DNA of 64,000 nt from Clostridia bacterium (GCA_017522515.1 JAFWZH010000324.1:1-64000); one strand, 5' to 3'. Shown: positions 23,463 to 33,124, numbered from the stretch's first letter. Program-made: numbers and translations. Notes: generated from the letters alone by a model not told the origin.

Positions 23463-24563
23463 TTGAAAAAATTCACAACAAAAATCTTATTATTAATAGT
23501 TGCTTTGGTACAAGCTGTAGTTATATTCGGAGGATGCTCGATTTTTCCATCAGAGGAAGAGCCTGATATTCCTTCATTGAAAACGCCCAGACCTATAGAA
23601 TATTCATTTTATACTGTAAGAAAGGGAACTCTCAAAAGCACAGTGACAGGAACCGGAAAAGTTTCCTCTGTCTTTTATACAGAGCACTCTTTTCAACAAG
23701 GCGGCGGCAAAATTAAAGAATTGCACGTTACATTAGGACAAAAAGTCAAAAAAGGTGACCCGTTAGTTGAGATAGAAAATACAGATATAGAAGAAAAGTT
23801 TCTTGATGCAGAGATAGAATATCAGAAAAAGAAACTGGAAGAGCAAACAAAAGCAAGACAGTATAAGAACGGTTCAATTTCTGAATTAGAATATCATATT
23901 GCAGAGCTTGAGCTTAAAAGCGCAAAAATACGATATGAAGATTTAAAAGAAGCGTATGAACAAACAATACTTTATGCTAAAGTTTCCGGTAAAGTTGTAT
24001 ACATAAATACAAAATATACAGCAGCAACATCTACAACGGAGATTGTAGGAGGAGACACAATTGTAGCTATAGATTCAGAAAATTCTAAATTTACTTTTGT
24101 TCTGTTTGAAAGAATGTCCAATGGCGGAAATGCATATACACCGACACAATTCAGAATAGGTGAAACACTTACACTTACACAAGTGGACGAAAACGGTAGA
24201 ACATTAACAGGAGTAGAGCCTTTTACAGGAGAAATAGTCGGAACAGATGCCATGATAAAGGACTTACAAGTAGAGTTGGGGCAAGTAATAGATAAATACT
24301 ACTTCTGTAAAATGAATAATCCGCCAAAGGGTATAGAACATGGTGACGTAGTGAAGTACGATTATACAGAGTTTGTAATTGAAGATTGTATAATTATACC
24401 TACATCAGCGCTTTATGAATTCAACGGAGAGAATTTCGTATATATGTTGGATGCAAGCACAAATCTAAAAAAAGAAGTGCCTGTACAGATAGGATACAGA
24501 ACATCCTCTCAAGCACAAGTTCTTGACGGTTTAAAGGTTGGAGAGATAATCATAGAAGGATGA
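23463..24563 (+). CDS. membrane-fusion (HlyD/MacA-like) lipoprotein of ABC exporter
   Basis: A 366-residue adaptor protein. A signal peptide ends in lipobox FGGC (about Cys23). Then come a biotinyl-lipoyl-like hammerhead (HVTLGQKVKKGDPLVEIEN near residue 95), a short coiled-coil hairpin (about 110-160, KKKLEEQTKARQYKNGS) and beta-barrel domains. It would link the membrane permease to the cell surface. TTG 23463 is preferred: the AGGAGG site (23448-23453) lies 9 bases before it, whereas TTG 23454 abuts the site. It is the first gene of a five-gene operon (permease, two ATPases, cyclophilin). Confidence 0.85.
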   Translation: MKKFTTKILLLIVALVQAVVIFGGCSIFPSEEEPDIPSLKTPRPIEYSFYTVRKGTLKSTVTGTGKVSSVFYTEHSFQQGGGKIKELHVTLGQKVKKGDPLVEIENTDIEEKFLDAEIEYQKKKLEEQTKARQYKNGSISELEYHIAELELKSAKIRYEDLKEAYEQTILYAKVSGKVVYINTKYTAATSTTEIVGGDTIVAIDSENSKFTFVLFERMSNGGNAYTPTQFRIGETLTLTQVDENGRTLTGVEPFTGEIVGTDAMIKDLQVELGQVIDKYYFCKMNNPPKGIEHGDVVKYDYTEFVIEDCIIIPTSALYEFNGENFVYMLDASTNLKKEVPVQIGYRTSSQAQVLDGLKVGEIIIEG

Positions 24564-24570
24564 TGAGAAT

Positions 24571-27435
24571 ATGCTAAAATCAGTTTTTAGAAAAATAGCA
24601 AATAACTTCTGGCTGTTTTTTTGCCTTATTCTCGGTTCTTTATTGATTACCGCAATTTTGGCAGCAATTCCAATATACACAGACGGTGCATTAAGAAAAA
24701 TGCTGGATGTGGAGCTGAATAAATTTGCGAATGAGAATGGTGAATATGTTTCTCCCGGTGAGATGTATGGTGTGATTAATTACAGAGGAGAATATGGTTC
24801 ACAATTAATTATAGAAACAATAAAAGAAACCACGGAGAAGTTTGATGAAGCCTTCGAAGAACATGACGTAGTACTTAACGACTCTTTCCGTAATATTAAG
24901 GTAAGAAATCTCAGAAATTTAGACAACCTGATGTTGCAAAATACTGCTTACAGTATACAGAGCATGACAGGATTTGAAAAGCACGTCACAATGCTGCAAG
25001 GTAAAATGTGCTCTGATAAGATTAAAAATAATGTAATAGAGGTTGTTGTATCAAAAGAAGAATATAATGTAAATCGCTTAATTTTAGATAATGTCTATAC
25101 TATGACACCCTCAAGATATTGGGGAGACGATTCTATCAGAATAAAGATTAAGGTAGTAGGCGTATACGAAATTAACTACGCAGATGTGGAATATTGGCAC
25201 AAAGGCGATATTGAAGACGGAATGAAATCAGTCTTTCTTGCTTCTGACAAAGCTTTCGAAGAGTATTTCTTGGAATACGGAAATGCGTGGCTTATTTCAA
25301 ATGCGGCTTGGTGTTATAACGTAGACCTTTACGGTCTGAAAAAAGATGAGTTGTTACCGTATGTAGAGATAAACGAAATAATGGACGAACATTTCGATGA
25401 AATGTATGAGGGAACAGCACATCTTGAAATACCGATAAACGAAGTTCTGTTAGAATATATAAGTAAAAGTGAAACATTGGAGCTTACAATGTGGATACTT
25501 AATGTACCGGTACTTATAATGCTTTTGTTTTACACTTATATGGTAGCAAAAATGATAATTGAAGATGATAAAAATGAAATATCGTCTTTGAAATGCAGAG
25601 GTGCATTCCCTAAACAGATTTTTTACAGATATTTTCTTGAATGCGGTATAATTTCCGTTTTTTCTATAATAGCAGGGCCGCCATTGGGATTGATGCTGGC
25701 AAAATTAATAGGCGCTTCCAATGGTTTCTTGGAATTCGTAAACAGGGGAGGCTTAGAGCTTTCGTTGTTGCCTTCTGCATATGTTTATGCACTTATTGCC
25801 GCCATGGTATTTATGGTAATGGTACTCATACCTGCTTATAAAGCCACAAAGACAACAATTGTACAACACAAGCAGAAAAAAGCAAGAAGAACAACACTGG
25901 CCATGTGGGAAAAGCTGGGTTTGGATTTCATATTATTGGCAGCATCCATCTACTTACTTTATATTTATAAAAGAACAGATCTCATAACATCAGACGGTAC
26001 ACCTGATATGTCTGTTTATTTTATATCCACTTTGTTTATTTTTGCTTGCGGAATGATTTTCCTTCGCTTGTATCCGCTGCTTTTAAAATTAATATTCCAT
26101 TTTACAAGAAAACGTATGCCACCTACTGTGTACTCTACATTTGTGCAAGTGGCAAGAAACAAAAATGAAAACAGATTTTTGATAATGTTCTTAATATTAA
26201 CGGTTTCTGTGGGAATATACAGCTCCAATACAGCCGGAATTATCAATATGAATGCAGAAGATATTGCAAAATATAAAAGCGGAGCAGATATAGTTGTAAG
26301 TCCGGACTGGCAGTTAGATTCCGTAGTGTCATACGAAGGTGAAGACGGCAGTATAATTACGGGAACTATGGCCGATATGCCGGCTAAGTACAGAACATTT
26401 GCCTCAGACCCGTTCCTTAACACTAAGGGAGTAGAAGCTATGACAAAAGTGGCAAATATTGGCAATGTATATGCCAGAGACACTGTTATGACGGACGAAT
26501 GGGCAAGAGGTGTAAGAATTATGGCCATAGAACCATATAACTTTACACAAGTTTCGTGGATAAGAGCTTCTACATTTAACAAAAATATACACTGGTATTA
26601 TTACATGAATCAGATGCAGAGATATCCTACAACGATAATGATTTCAAGGTCATTGGCTAATGCTTTGAATGTTAAAGAAGGATATACAATAGACGTAAGC
26701 TTTACAGGCAAAAGAATCGGCGAAGAAAGATTGCCGGATGCATCATGCTTTATATTGGGTGTTTTTGATTATTGGCCTACGTATTATGAGGATTATGAGT
26801 ATGCAGAAACAACAGATTACATGATTGTAATGAATTACCATTATGTAATGACTTTGGATGATACTACAACGTATGATTTGTGGCTTAAAAAAGAAGCCGG
26901 AGCATCAAGTAATGACATTTATGAGAGTTGGGAAAAGCAAGGCTTAACAGATAATGTGTTGAAGATTTCCGACAGTCAAACTGCCCTCAATGCAGAAAAA
27001 GCAGACTCTTTGGTAATGGCACTTAACGGCCTTTTCTCAATGGGGTACATTGCAACCATGATAATCAGTTTTATGGGCTTCTTACTTTACTGGCTTTTAA
27101 GTGTACGGAAAAGGCGTCTGCAATTCGGCGTACTGCGAGCGATGGGATTAAGTAAGTTTAAGTTATCATTAATGCTTTTCTGGGAACACATGATGACATC
27201 CGGTATTTCTGTAGTTATCGGTATTTTTGTAGGATATTTAACCTCGTATCTTTATTTACCGGTTTTGGAGAAGACCTTTACAACGTTACTGCCGCTTACG
27301 CTGTCATACAATACGGCAGACAATATAAAGGTGTTTATACTTGTGGCAATAATGATTATAAGCGGAATTATTGTTCTTTCACGTTATATTAGCAAGCTTA
27401 GAATCAATGAAGCAGTTAAAATCGGGGAGGAATAA
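24571..27435 (+). CDS. FtsX/MacB-type ABC transporter permease
   Basis: A 954-residue membrane protein. A first membrane helix (about 12-35) is followed by a large extracytoplasmic domain to about residue 300. A helix group at about 305-430 includes the first FtsX-like region, then a transition and a second extracytoplasmic domain (about 560-815), and a C-terminal FtsX region with three helices (about 820-945). The end motif ISKLRINEAVKIGEE is typical. Two FtsX units in one chain mean one permease may be enough per transporter. The next two genes supply two different ATPases. Substrates of this family include peptides, lipoproteins and antibiotics; none can be chosen here. Confidence 0.85.
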   Translation: MLKSVFRKIANNFWLFFCLILGSLLITAILAAIPIYTDGALRKMLDVELNKFANENGEYVSPGEMYGVINYRGEYGSQLIIETIKETTEKFDEAFEEHDVVLNDSFRNIKVRNLRNLDNLMLQNTAYSIQSMTGFEKHVTMLQGKMCSDKIKNNVIEVVVSKEEYNVNRLILDNVYTMTPSRYWGDDSIRIKIKVVGVYEINYADVEYWHKGDIEDGMKSVFLASDKAFEEYFLEYGNAWLISNAAWCYNVDLYGLKKDELLPYVEINEIMDEHFDEMYEGTAHLEIPINEVLLEYISKSETLELTMWILNVPVLIMLLFYTYMVAKMIIEDDKNEISSLKCRGAFPKQIFYRYFLECGIISVFSIIAGPPLGLMLAKLIGASNGFLEFVNRGGLELSLLPSAYVYALIAAMVFMVMVLIPAYKATKTTIVQHKQKKARRTTLAMWEKLGLDFILLAASIYLLYIYKRTDLITSDGTPDMSVYFISTLFIFACGMIFLRLYPLLLKLIFHFTRKRMPPTVYSTFVQVARNKNENRFLIMFLILTVSVGIYSSNTAGIINMNAEDIAKYKSGADIVVSPDWQLDSVVSYEGEDGSIITGTMADMPAKYRTFASDPFLNTKGVEAMTKVANIGNVYARDTVMTDEWARGVRIMAIEPYNFTQVSWIRASTFNKNIHWYYYMNQMQRYPTTIMISRSLANALNVKEGYTIDVSFTGKRIGEERLPDASCFILGVFDYWPTYYEDYEYAETTDYMIVMNYHYVMTLDDTTTYDLWLKKEAGASSNDIYESWEKQGLTDNVLKISDSQTALNAEKADSLVMALNGLFSMGYIATMIISFMGFLLYWLLSVRKRRLQFGVLRAMGLSKFKLSLMLFWEHMMTSGISVVIGIFVGYLTSYLYLPVLEKTFTTLLPLTLSYNTADNIKVFILVAIMIISGIIVLSRYISKLRINEAVKIGEE

Positions 27436-27438
27436 ATA

Positions 27439-28122
27439 ATGAATGAAAGTATATTGAGAATAGAAAATGTAACGAGAGATTTCAAAAGGCAGTCAGAAGT
27501 CATTCATGCAGTCCGCGGTGTTAATATGGATATTAAAAGGGGAAGTTTTAATATACTTTGCGGACGTTCCGGCTCGGGAAAAACTACGCTTTTAAACATG
27601 ATAGCAACGGTTGATCCGCCTACTTCCGGTAAGATATATTTCGAAGACAGAGAAATCACCGCCATGAGCAGCAATGAAAGAGATGATTTGCGCCGCAAAA
27701 AAATCGGAATAATATTTCAAAATACTGCTTTGATAGCCCAAATGTCAGCACTTGAAAATGTTGAATTTGCATTATCTGTTTCCGGCATTAAACCGGGGCA
27801 AAGACGCACTCAGGCTATAGAATGGCTGGATATGATGGGAATTAAAGAAAGAAGAAATCATATGCCGGCGGAAATGTCCGGCGGTGAGCAGGCAAGAGTT
27901 GCCATTGGAAGAGCCCTTGCACATGAACCTGTACTGCTACTTGCGGATGAGCCTACCTCGGAGCTTGATACAAGAACATCCTTTGTGGTAATAGACATGT
28001 TCAGAAGGCTTGTTGACGAGAGAAATCTCACAATTGTGATGACAACCCATGATGTAAACATAATGGATGCAGCCGATCGCATCTTTACAATGGAAGACGG
28101 GGTGATTGTTGATGTCAAATGA
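27439..28122 (+). CDS. ABC transporter ATPase, first of pair
   Basis: A 227-residue MacB/LolD-type nucleotide-binding protein. Walker A GRSGSGKTT near residue 42, Q-loop IIFQNTALI, signature MSGGEQARVAIGRAL near residue 144, Walker B LLLADEPTSELD and the H-loop histidine in MTTHD are all intact. It starts 3 bases after the permease stop and overlaps the second ATPase gene by 11 bases, indicating coupled synthesis of both ATPases. Confidence 0.92.
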   Translation: MNESILRIENVTRDFKRQSEVIHAVRGVNMDIKRGSFNILCGRSGSGKTTLLNMIATVDPPTSGKIYFEDREITAMSSNERDDLRRKKIGIIFQNTALIAQMSALENVEFALSVSGIKPGQRRTQAIEWLDMMGIKERRNHMPAEMSGGEQARVAIGRALAHEPVLLLADEPTSELDTRTSFVVIDMFRRLVDERNLTIVMTTHDVNIMDAADRIFTMEDGVIVDVK

Positions 28123-29026
28123 AGAAGTAAAAGCACCCATGATTTACTGTGAAAATTTAGTAAAGCTGTATAAAATAGGCGATATTGAAGTTATGGCATT
28201 GCAGGGACTGGATTTGCAAGTAGAAGAAGGCGAAATGCTGGCAATTATAGGCAACAGCGGTAGCGGCAAATCAACCCTTATGAATATAATAGGTGGTCTT
28301 GACAGGCCTACAGCCGGCAAAATACGTGTAAACGGCAATGATTTGCTCAAACTCACAGATAAAGAAATGATGCACTATATGAGAGAAACCATAGGTTTTG
28401 TTTGGCAGAATACAGCAAGAAATATGGTACCTTATCTCAATGCACTTGATAATGTAAAGCTCATAATGCAAATGGCCGGCAAGTTAGACGTTAACAGAGC
28501 AAATATGCTCCTTGAAATTGTAGGACTTGAGCACAGAAAAAAGAATAAGATGCATGAGCTTTCCGGAGGAGAGCAGCAAAGGGTAGCAATTGCAATAGCA
28601 CTTGCAAATAATCCGAAGATACTTCTTGCAGACGAGCCTACAGGCGCAGTCGATACAAAAACAACAGCGCAACTTATGAATTTATTCCATACGGTTAATA
28701 CTGACTTTGGCGTAACCACGATAATTGTAACACATGACAGACAGCTTTCTCACATGGTACCGCGTGTTGTTACAATTGCTGACGGTCGTATAGGAACAGA
28801 ATTTATACGCCGAGAAGAAATGGACTTGGAGAGCGAAGAAATAATGAACGCAACAGCCGGACATGACCAAGGCTCTCATGTTGAGTACGGTTATATCGAC
28901 GGCAGAAAACGATTGTTCTTACCTGAAAACTACCTTAGTGCAATTGGCCTTAAAGAGCGAAGCAAAGTAAGCATACGCATTGATGGAAACAGGCTCATAT
29001 TAGACAAACCGGAGGAAGAAGAATGA
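28112..29026 (+). CDS. ABC transporter ATPase with C-terminal AbrB-like extension
   Basis: A 304-residue ATPase. Residues 10-235 hold Walker A GNSGSGKST, signature LSGGEQQRVAIAIAL, Walker B ILLADEPTGAVD and an H-loop in IVTHDR. Beyond the normal domain is a tail of about 60 residues that ends in KRLFLPENYLSAIGLKERSK and VSIRIDGNRLIL. That pattern resembles the swapped-hairpin AbrB/SpoVT fold. In this transporter class such tails are of unknown function; a dimerisation or regulatory role is possible. It differs clearly from the first ATPase, so a heterodimer is likely. The gene overlaps its neighbours on both sides. Confidence 0.9.
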   Translation: MSNEEVKAPMIYCENLVKLYKIGDIEVMALQGLDLQVEEGEMLAIIGNSGSGKSTLMNIIGGLDRPTAGKIRVNGNDLLKLTDKEMMHYMRETIGFVWQNTARNMVPYLNALDNVKLIMQMAGKLDVNRANMLLEIVGLEHRKKNKMHELSGGEQQRVAIAIALANNPKILLADEPTGAVDTKTTAQLMNLFHTVNTDFGVTTIIVTHDRQLSHMVPRVVTIADGRIGTEFIRREEMDLESEEIMNATAGHDQGSHVEYGYIDGRKRLFLPENYLSAIGLKERSKVSIRIDGNRLILDKPEEEE

Positions 29027-29703
29027 AAAATAAATTTTACTGCATATTGACAGCGCTTTTGGCGATGTTTATGTCAGTGTATTTTACCGGGTGTGTGGAT
29101 TACAGTAACAAGAATCCTATTGTGACAATAGAAATTGATCCTAATAATGAGAATTATATAGCAGAAGGAGTGTCGATTTCGGGCTCCTTTTCTATAGAGC
29201 TGTACCCGGATAAGGCGCCGAATTCCGTAGCATATTTTCTCAATATGGTAGCAACCGGCACTTACGACCGCTTTCCTGTAAGTAAGGTGCTTCACGGAGG
29301 CATCGTGCAGTTTGGAGATCCTTGGATGAGTAAGCAAATTCGTACGGAAATCGACGGCGAATTCAAGGCTAACGGCTTTGACAAGAATGATATTGTCTTT
29401 AAAAGAGGAACGGTAGCTTTGGACTTGTTTGTGCCGGAAGACTATGCGTCGGCATCAGGTGACTTCTTTATATTGTTAGATGATGAGGGTGGCAAAACAT
29501 ACCAAGATAAATATGCTGCAATAGGCGAGGTAGTATCCGGTTTAGAATTACTTGACACCATCAGCGGAATAAAGGATTATACGGATTATTCTCCCGTGTA
29601 CTCTTTAAAGACGCTCAAAACTACTGTAGACCTTAAAGGACAGACGTATGAGAAGCCTATAACTCGTGAAAGAAGGACATATCCGGGATATAATTCCAAT
29701 TGA
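29023..29703 (+). CDS. cyclophilin-type peptidyl-prolyl isomerase lipoprotein
   Basis: A 226-residue exported lipoprotein (signal ending in FTGC, near Cys24). The mature part is a cyclophilin-like domain: SFSIELYPDKAPNSVAYFL near residue 54, TYDRFPVSKVLHGGIVQFGD near residue 83, and a late FFILLDDEGG strand. It would help fold proteins outside the membrane. It overlaps the ATPase gene by 4 bases (ATGA), so an exported foldase is made together with the exporter. Some catalytic-site residues of classical cyclophilins (the FHR arginine) are replaced here (FPVSKV), so activity is uncertain. Confidence 0.8.
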   Translation: MKNKFYCILTALLAMFMSVYFTGCVDYSNKNPIVTIEIDPNNENYIAEGVSISGSFSIELYPDKAPNSVAYFLNMVATGTYDRFPVSKVLHGGIVQFGDPWMSKQIRTEIDGEFKANGFDKNDIVFKRGTVALDLFVPEDYASASGDFFILLDDEGGKTYQDKYAAIGEVVSGLELLDTISGIKDYTDYSPVYSLKTLKTTVDLKGQTYEKPITRERRTYPGYNSN

Positions 29704-29728
29704 CTATAAAAAAGCATTGTGATATAAT
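29700..29728 (+). promoter_or_regulatory. promoter of the surface-glycan locus
   Basis: TTGACT (29700-29705), 17 bases, TATAAT (29723-29728). It overlaps the stop codon of the cyclophilin gene. Confidence 0.8.
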
Positions 29729-29734
29729 CAAATA

Positions 29735-29877
29735 GTCTATGAATCGGCTGTTAAGGCATCGTCGCACAGCGCGTACCGGGGGGAGTCGAGGATATCGCGG
29801 TGTCTTTTATATTGCATTTTGTATGCAGTAGGGGCGAAGCGATAATTTTTTATTTTGATAAAGGGTCGGAGTAATTG
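29735..29877 (+). promoter_or_regulatory. long untranslated leader of the glycan locus
   Basis: The leader of about 140 nt is locally GC-rich (GGCATCGTCGCACAGCGCG at 29755-29773) and contains a small hairpin TGCAT/ATGCA (about 29811-29825). No known riboswitch or antitermination element was recognised. Such leaders often carry control in capsule operons; here that is inference. Confidence 0.4.
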
Positions 29878-30666
29878 ATGGAGAAAGAAAAAAACAATAA
29901 AAAGGACTACTATGTTATAGACATATGGCACATAATCAGGGCTGTTTGGCATAGAGCGTGGGTGGTTATTTTATCTGCTGCCATTGCTGCTGTAATAGGC
30001 TTTAGTTTGGCTGCATTTGTTATAACACCTATGTATTCATCCTCTGTGATGATGTACGTTAACAATAGTTCTTTTTCACTTGGCAATACGAGCTTTAGTA
30101 TTAGTTCTTCGGAGATAAGCGCAGCTCAAAGCCTTTTAAAGACATACATTGTTATTTTAAATAACAGGACAACTTTGGAGGCTGTTATAGACAAAGCTGA
30201 GGTTGATTATACATATAAGGATTTGTCGGGGATGATATCGGCGTCTTCTGTAAATGATACTGAGGTTTTAAAAGTAACGGTAACGTCTGAGGATCCATAC
30301 GAGGCAGCGAATATTGCCAATTGTATTGCAGAGGTTTTACCTACAAGAATATCTGAGGTTATTGAGGGTAGCTCAATGAAGATTGTTGACTCAGGTGTTG
30401 TTAATTTGCAAAAGGTTTCTCCCAGCATTACGAAATATACTGCTGTGGGATTCACTTTAGGTGCTTTGGCTGCTGTAATGATTTTAGTTATTATTGCTTT
30501 GATGGACGGTACAATTCATGATGAAGAATACATTATAGATACGTATAATTATCCCATACTTGCAAAAGTTCCTGATTTGACAGGAGATAAACATACTAAG
30601 GGATATTATGCATATTATAAAAAGCATGGTTACGGTGAGTACAGCTCTAAGAAGGAGGGTGAATAA
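29878..30666 (+). CDS. Wzz/CpsC-type chain-length and kinase-activator protein
   Basis: A 262-residue membrane protein of the polysaccharide co-polymerase type. Two membrane helices (about 29-52 and 190-213) flank an extracellular domain, as in CpsC/CapA/YveK. The N-terminal YYVIDIWHIIRAVWHRAW and the second-helix flank SITKYTAVGFTLGALAAV are typical. It activates the partner tyrosine kinase encoded next (2-base gap) and controls chain length. The frame is open from TTG 29875; ATG 29878 is chosen. Confidence 0.88.
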   Translation: MEKEKNNKKDYYVIDIWHIIRAVWHRAWVVILSAAIAAVIGFSLAAFVITPMYSSSVMMYVNNSSFSLGNTSFSISSSEISAAQSLLKTYIVILNNRTTLEAVIDKAEVDYTYKDLSGMISASSVNDTEVLKVTVTSEDPYEAANIANCIAEVLPTRISEVIEGSSMKIVDSGVVNLQKVSPSITKYTAVGFTLGALAAVMILVIIALMDGTIHDEEYIIDTYNYPILAKVPDLTGDKHTKGYYAYYKKHGYGEYSSKKEGE

Positions 30667-30668
30667 AC

Positions 30669-31403
30669 ATGGCAAGAAACAAAAATAAATCTGCGTTTAT
30701 GCCTAATGATCCCAAGACGCTTCACAAGAATCTTGAATTCACAGCGACTGAGCAATATAAGATATTAAGAGCTAATCTTTCTTTTACAATACCGGAGAAT
30801 GTTAAATGCCCTGTTATAGGTGTTACAAGCTCTATCAGAGGAGAAGGTAAAAGTACGACTGCCGTTAATTTGTCGTATGTGCTGGCTGAGAACGGTAAAA
30901 AAGTTTTACTTATTGACGGTGACTTGAGAATTCCGAGTATCGCTAAGAAAATGGGAATTGAGAGCACACCGGGACTTACAAATCTACTTATGCGATTTGA
31001 GTCGAGACAGTTGGTTTCTTTCCAATCTAACATATTGGATAATTGGTATATTATACCGGCAGGTAACATACCGCCCAATCCTTCGGAACTTTTGGGTTCG
31101 GCAAAGATGGAGAAGCTTTTAGAGAATTTGTCTGAGGAGTTTGATTATATTATAATTGACTTACCGCCTGTAAATATCGTTTCTGATGCGCTTGCCATAT
31201 CTCGATATATTACGGGAATGATTCTTGTGGTAAGAGAAGAATACACAGAAAAGAAAGAATTCGAGGCTTGCTCAAGGCAATTAGAGCTTTCTAATGTTAA
31301 GGTTTTGGGATGCGTAATGAACGGTGCCAAGACAGGTAGTGGTTCTTATGGTAAATACAGGAGATATTACAAGAAATACAAATATTATAAAAGTGAGAAT
31401 TGA
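30669..31403 (+). CDS. CpsD/CapB-type tyrosine kinase
   Basis: A 244-residue BY-kinase. Walker A' IRGEGKSTTAVN near residue 57, Walker A-like LLIDGDLRIPS near residue 80, and Walker B IIIDLPP near residue 160 are intact. The C-terminus has the tyrosine-rich tail that is autophosphorylated (YGKYRRYYKKYKYYK). Together with the upstream CpsC-like protein it controls polymer assembly. No CpsB-type phosphatase is found in this window, so dephosphorylation must be encoded elsewhere or be absent. Confidence 0.92.
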   Translation: MARNKNKSAFMPNDPKTLHKNLEFTATEQYKILRANLSFTIPENVKCPVIGVTSSIRGEGKSTTAVNLSYVLAENGKKVLLIDGDLRIPSIAKKMGIESTPGLTNLLMRFESRQLVSFQSNILDNWYIIPAGNIPPNPSELLGSAKMEKLLENLSEEFDYIIIDLPPVNIVSDALAISRYITGMILVVREEYTEKKEFEACSRQLELSNVKVLGCVMNGAKTGSGSYGKYRRYYKKYKYYKSEN

Positions 31404-31430
31404 TTTATATAAATGAAAGGAAGTTTTAAA

Positions 31431-32096
31431 ATGAAAAAGGCTATTACAGTTATGGTGACATTGGTTTTTGTTTTTGCATTATGCATTACTTCAAGTGCTG
31501 CTCCGGGGAATTTTCTTGAGAGTCCTTCAAGAAATCCTGCTCCTGAGCTTATTGATGTAATACTTCCTGAGGATTGTACAGCAGAGATTATTATTACTTC
31601 ATATGCAGACAGGAAGTCAATGAGTGATGATAAGATAGCTGCTATAGAGGGAGCGTATAAAGCAATCAAAGAAGCAAGTAATATTACAGCACTTAATCAG
31701 CAATTAAAAGACTATATCAAAGATAAAGGTATAGAGTCAAAAAATCTTGCAGTAAGTGATTTATTTGATATTAGCTATTATGGATGTGAAGTACATGAGT
31801 ATCACAAGCACTTTACATTTACAATTGGTGCAGATACTTTAAAGAACTTTGTGGGACTTCTTCATTTTCATAATGGAGAGTGGGATTTCATTGATAATGC
31901 TAAGTTAAACGATGATGGCTCACTTACGTTTACGGTAGAGGATTTTTCACCTTTTGCAATTGTTGTTGATACAAGTGCGTCAGATACTCCTACAGGAGAT
32001 GTTACACCTTGGATTTTTATTGCATTGATTGTTGCTTCTGCTACAGGCCTTACAGTTGTTGCGTATAACTACAAGAAAGAAAAAGCAAAGGGATAA
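31431..32096 (+). CDS. exported single-pass membrane protein of the glycan locus, unknown
   Basis: A 221-residue protein with a signal peptide (residues 1-24, cleaved near SSAA), an extracellular domain of about 165 residues and a C-terminal membrane helix (WIFIALIVASATGLTVVAY) with basic tail KKEKAKG. Residues 95-180 are beta-rich (HKHFTFTIGADTLKNFVGLL, GSLTFTVEDFSPFAIVV), a pattern seen in small extracellular domains of Clostridia with no assigned function. ATG 31431 has the AGGAAG site. It sits between the kinase and the LCP ligase, so a role in export or anchoring of the polymer is inferred only. Confidence 0.65.
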   Translation: MKKAITVMVTLVFVFALCITSSAAPGNFLESPSRNPAPELIDVILPEDCTAEIIITSYADRKSMSDDKIAAIEGAYKAIKEASNITALNQQLKDYIKDKGIESKNLAVSDLFDISYYGCEVHEYHKHFTFTIGADTLKNFVGLLHFHNGEWDFIDNAKLNDDGSLTFTVEDFSPFAIVVDTSASDTPTGDVTPWIFIALIVASATGLTVVAYNYKKEKAKG

Positions 32097-32098
32097 TA

Positions 32099-33091
32099 AT
32101 GAGTTTAAAAAGACACAGCAAAAAGAAAATATTAAAAGTTCTGGCAACTGCTTTGATTGTTGTCTTGGTTATGTCTGTAGTTTTGCTGTGTTTATATATG
32201 TGGGAAAAAAAACAAGGGGAATATCCTGACCGCGGTACAGGCTTAGATAATACTTTGGAGTACAACGGTGAGGAATACACTCTCAGAAAAGGAATAGAAA
32301 CATTTCTTGTGCTCGGATTGGACAAGTTTGAGGATGCTGTTGACAATTCTGCATATACGAATGATCAGCAAGCTGATTTTGTTATGTTATTTGTAATAGA
32401 TAATAATAACAAAAGCTGCACATTACTTCACATTAACAGAGATACGATGCTGGATATGAATATATTAGGTGTTGCAGGTGAAAAGGTGGGCAGTGTAAAG
32501 CAACAATTGGCGCTTGCTCATACGTATGGTAGCGGAGACCAGGTAAGTTGCAGAAATACTGCAGACGCTGTTTCTAAGCTTTTGCTTAATGCTAAGATAA
32601 ACAATTATGCCTCCGTTACCATGGACGCTGTGCCTTTGTACAATGATCTTGTAGGCGGAGTAGAGGTAACTGTACTTGACGATTTTACGGGAATTGATGA
32701 TACACTTGTAAAAGGTGAGACGATTACTTTAAATGGTGAACAAGCTTTAAAATATGTTCAATCACGTAAGGGCGTTGCTGACAGCTCAAACGAGAGCAGA
32801 ATGGCAAGGCAAAAGCAATATCTTGAGTCATTAAACAATAAAACACGAGAGTGTATTAATTCTAATGATAAATTTGTTTTTGATGCGTGTGTTAAGATGT
32901 CTGACTATTTAGTGTCTAATTGCACAGTAAATCAATTACAAAATTTATTTAATAAAATCTCACAATACGAATTTTGCGGTATAAGATATCTTGAGGGTGA
33001 ATCGGTTGCCGGCGATAGATTTATGGAGTTTTATCCAAGTGAAGAGTCGGTAAAGAGCCAAGTGGTAAGTTTGTTTTATACTGTGAAATAA
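32099..33091 (+). CDS. LCP-family (LytR-CpsA-Psr) glycopolymer ligase
   Basis: A 330-residue membrane-anchored enzyme of the LCP family, which attaches teichoic acids or capsule to peptidoglycan. One N-terminal helix (about 12-33) is followed by the LCP domain: FLVLGLDK near residue 67, HINRDTMLDM near residue 112 (catalytic Arg/Asp pair), DLVGGVEVTVLDDF near residue 183, and QALKYVQSRKG near residue 218. It starts 2 bases after the preceding stop and its ribosome binding site is weak, suggesting coupling. It would couple the glycan made by this locus to the wall. Confidence 0.9.
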   Translation: MSLKRHSKKKILKVLATALIVVLVMSVVLLCLYMWEKKQGEYPDRGTGLDNTLEYNGEEYTLRKGIETFLVLGLDKFEDAVDNSAYTNDQQADFVMLFVIDNNNKSCTLLHINRDTMLDMNILGVAGEKVGSVKQQLALAHTYGSGDQVSCRNTADAVSKLLLNAKINNYASVTMDAVPLYNDLVGGVEVTVLDDFTGIDDTLVKGETITLNGEQALKYVQSRKGVADSSNESRMARQKQYLESLNNKTRECINSNDKFVFDACVKMSDYLVSNCTVNQLQNLFNKISQYEFCGIRYLEGESVAGDRFMEFYPSEESVKSQVVSLFYTVK

Positions 33092-33124
33092 TATAAGGCA
33101 AGTTTATATTATTTTAAAGAAGAG

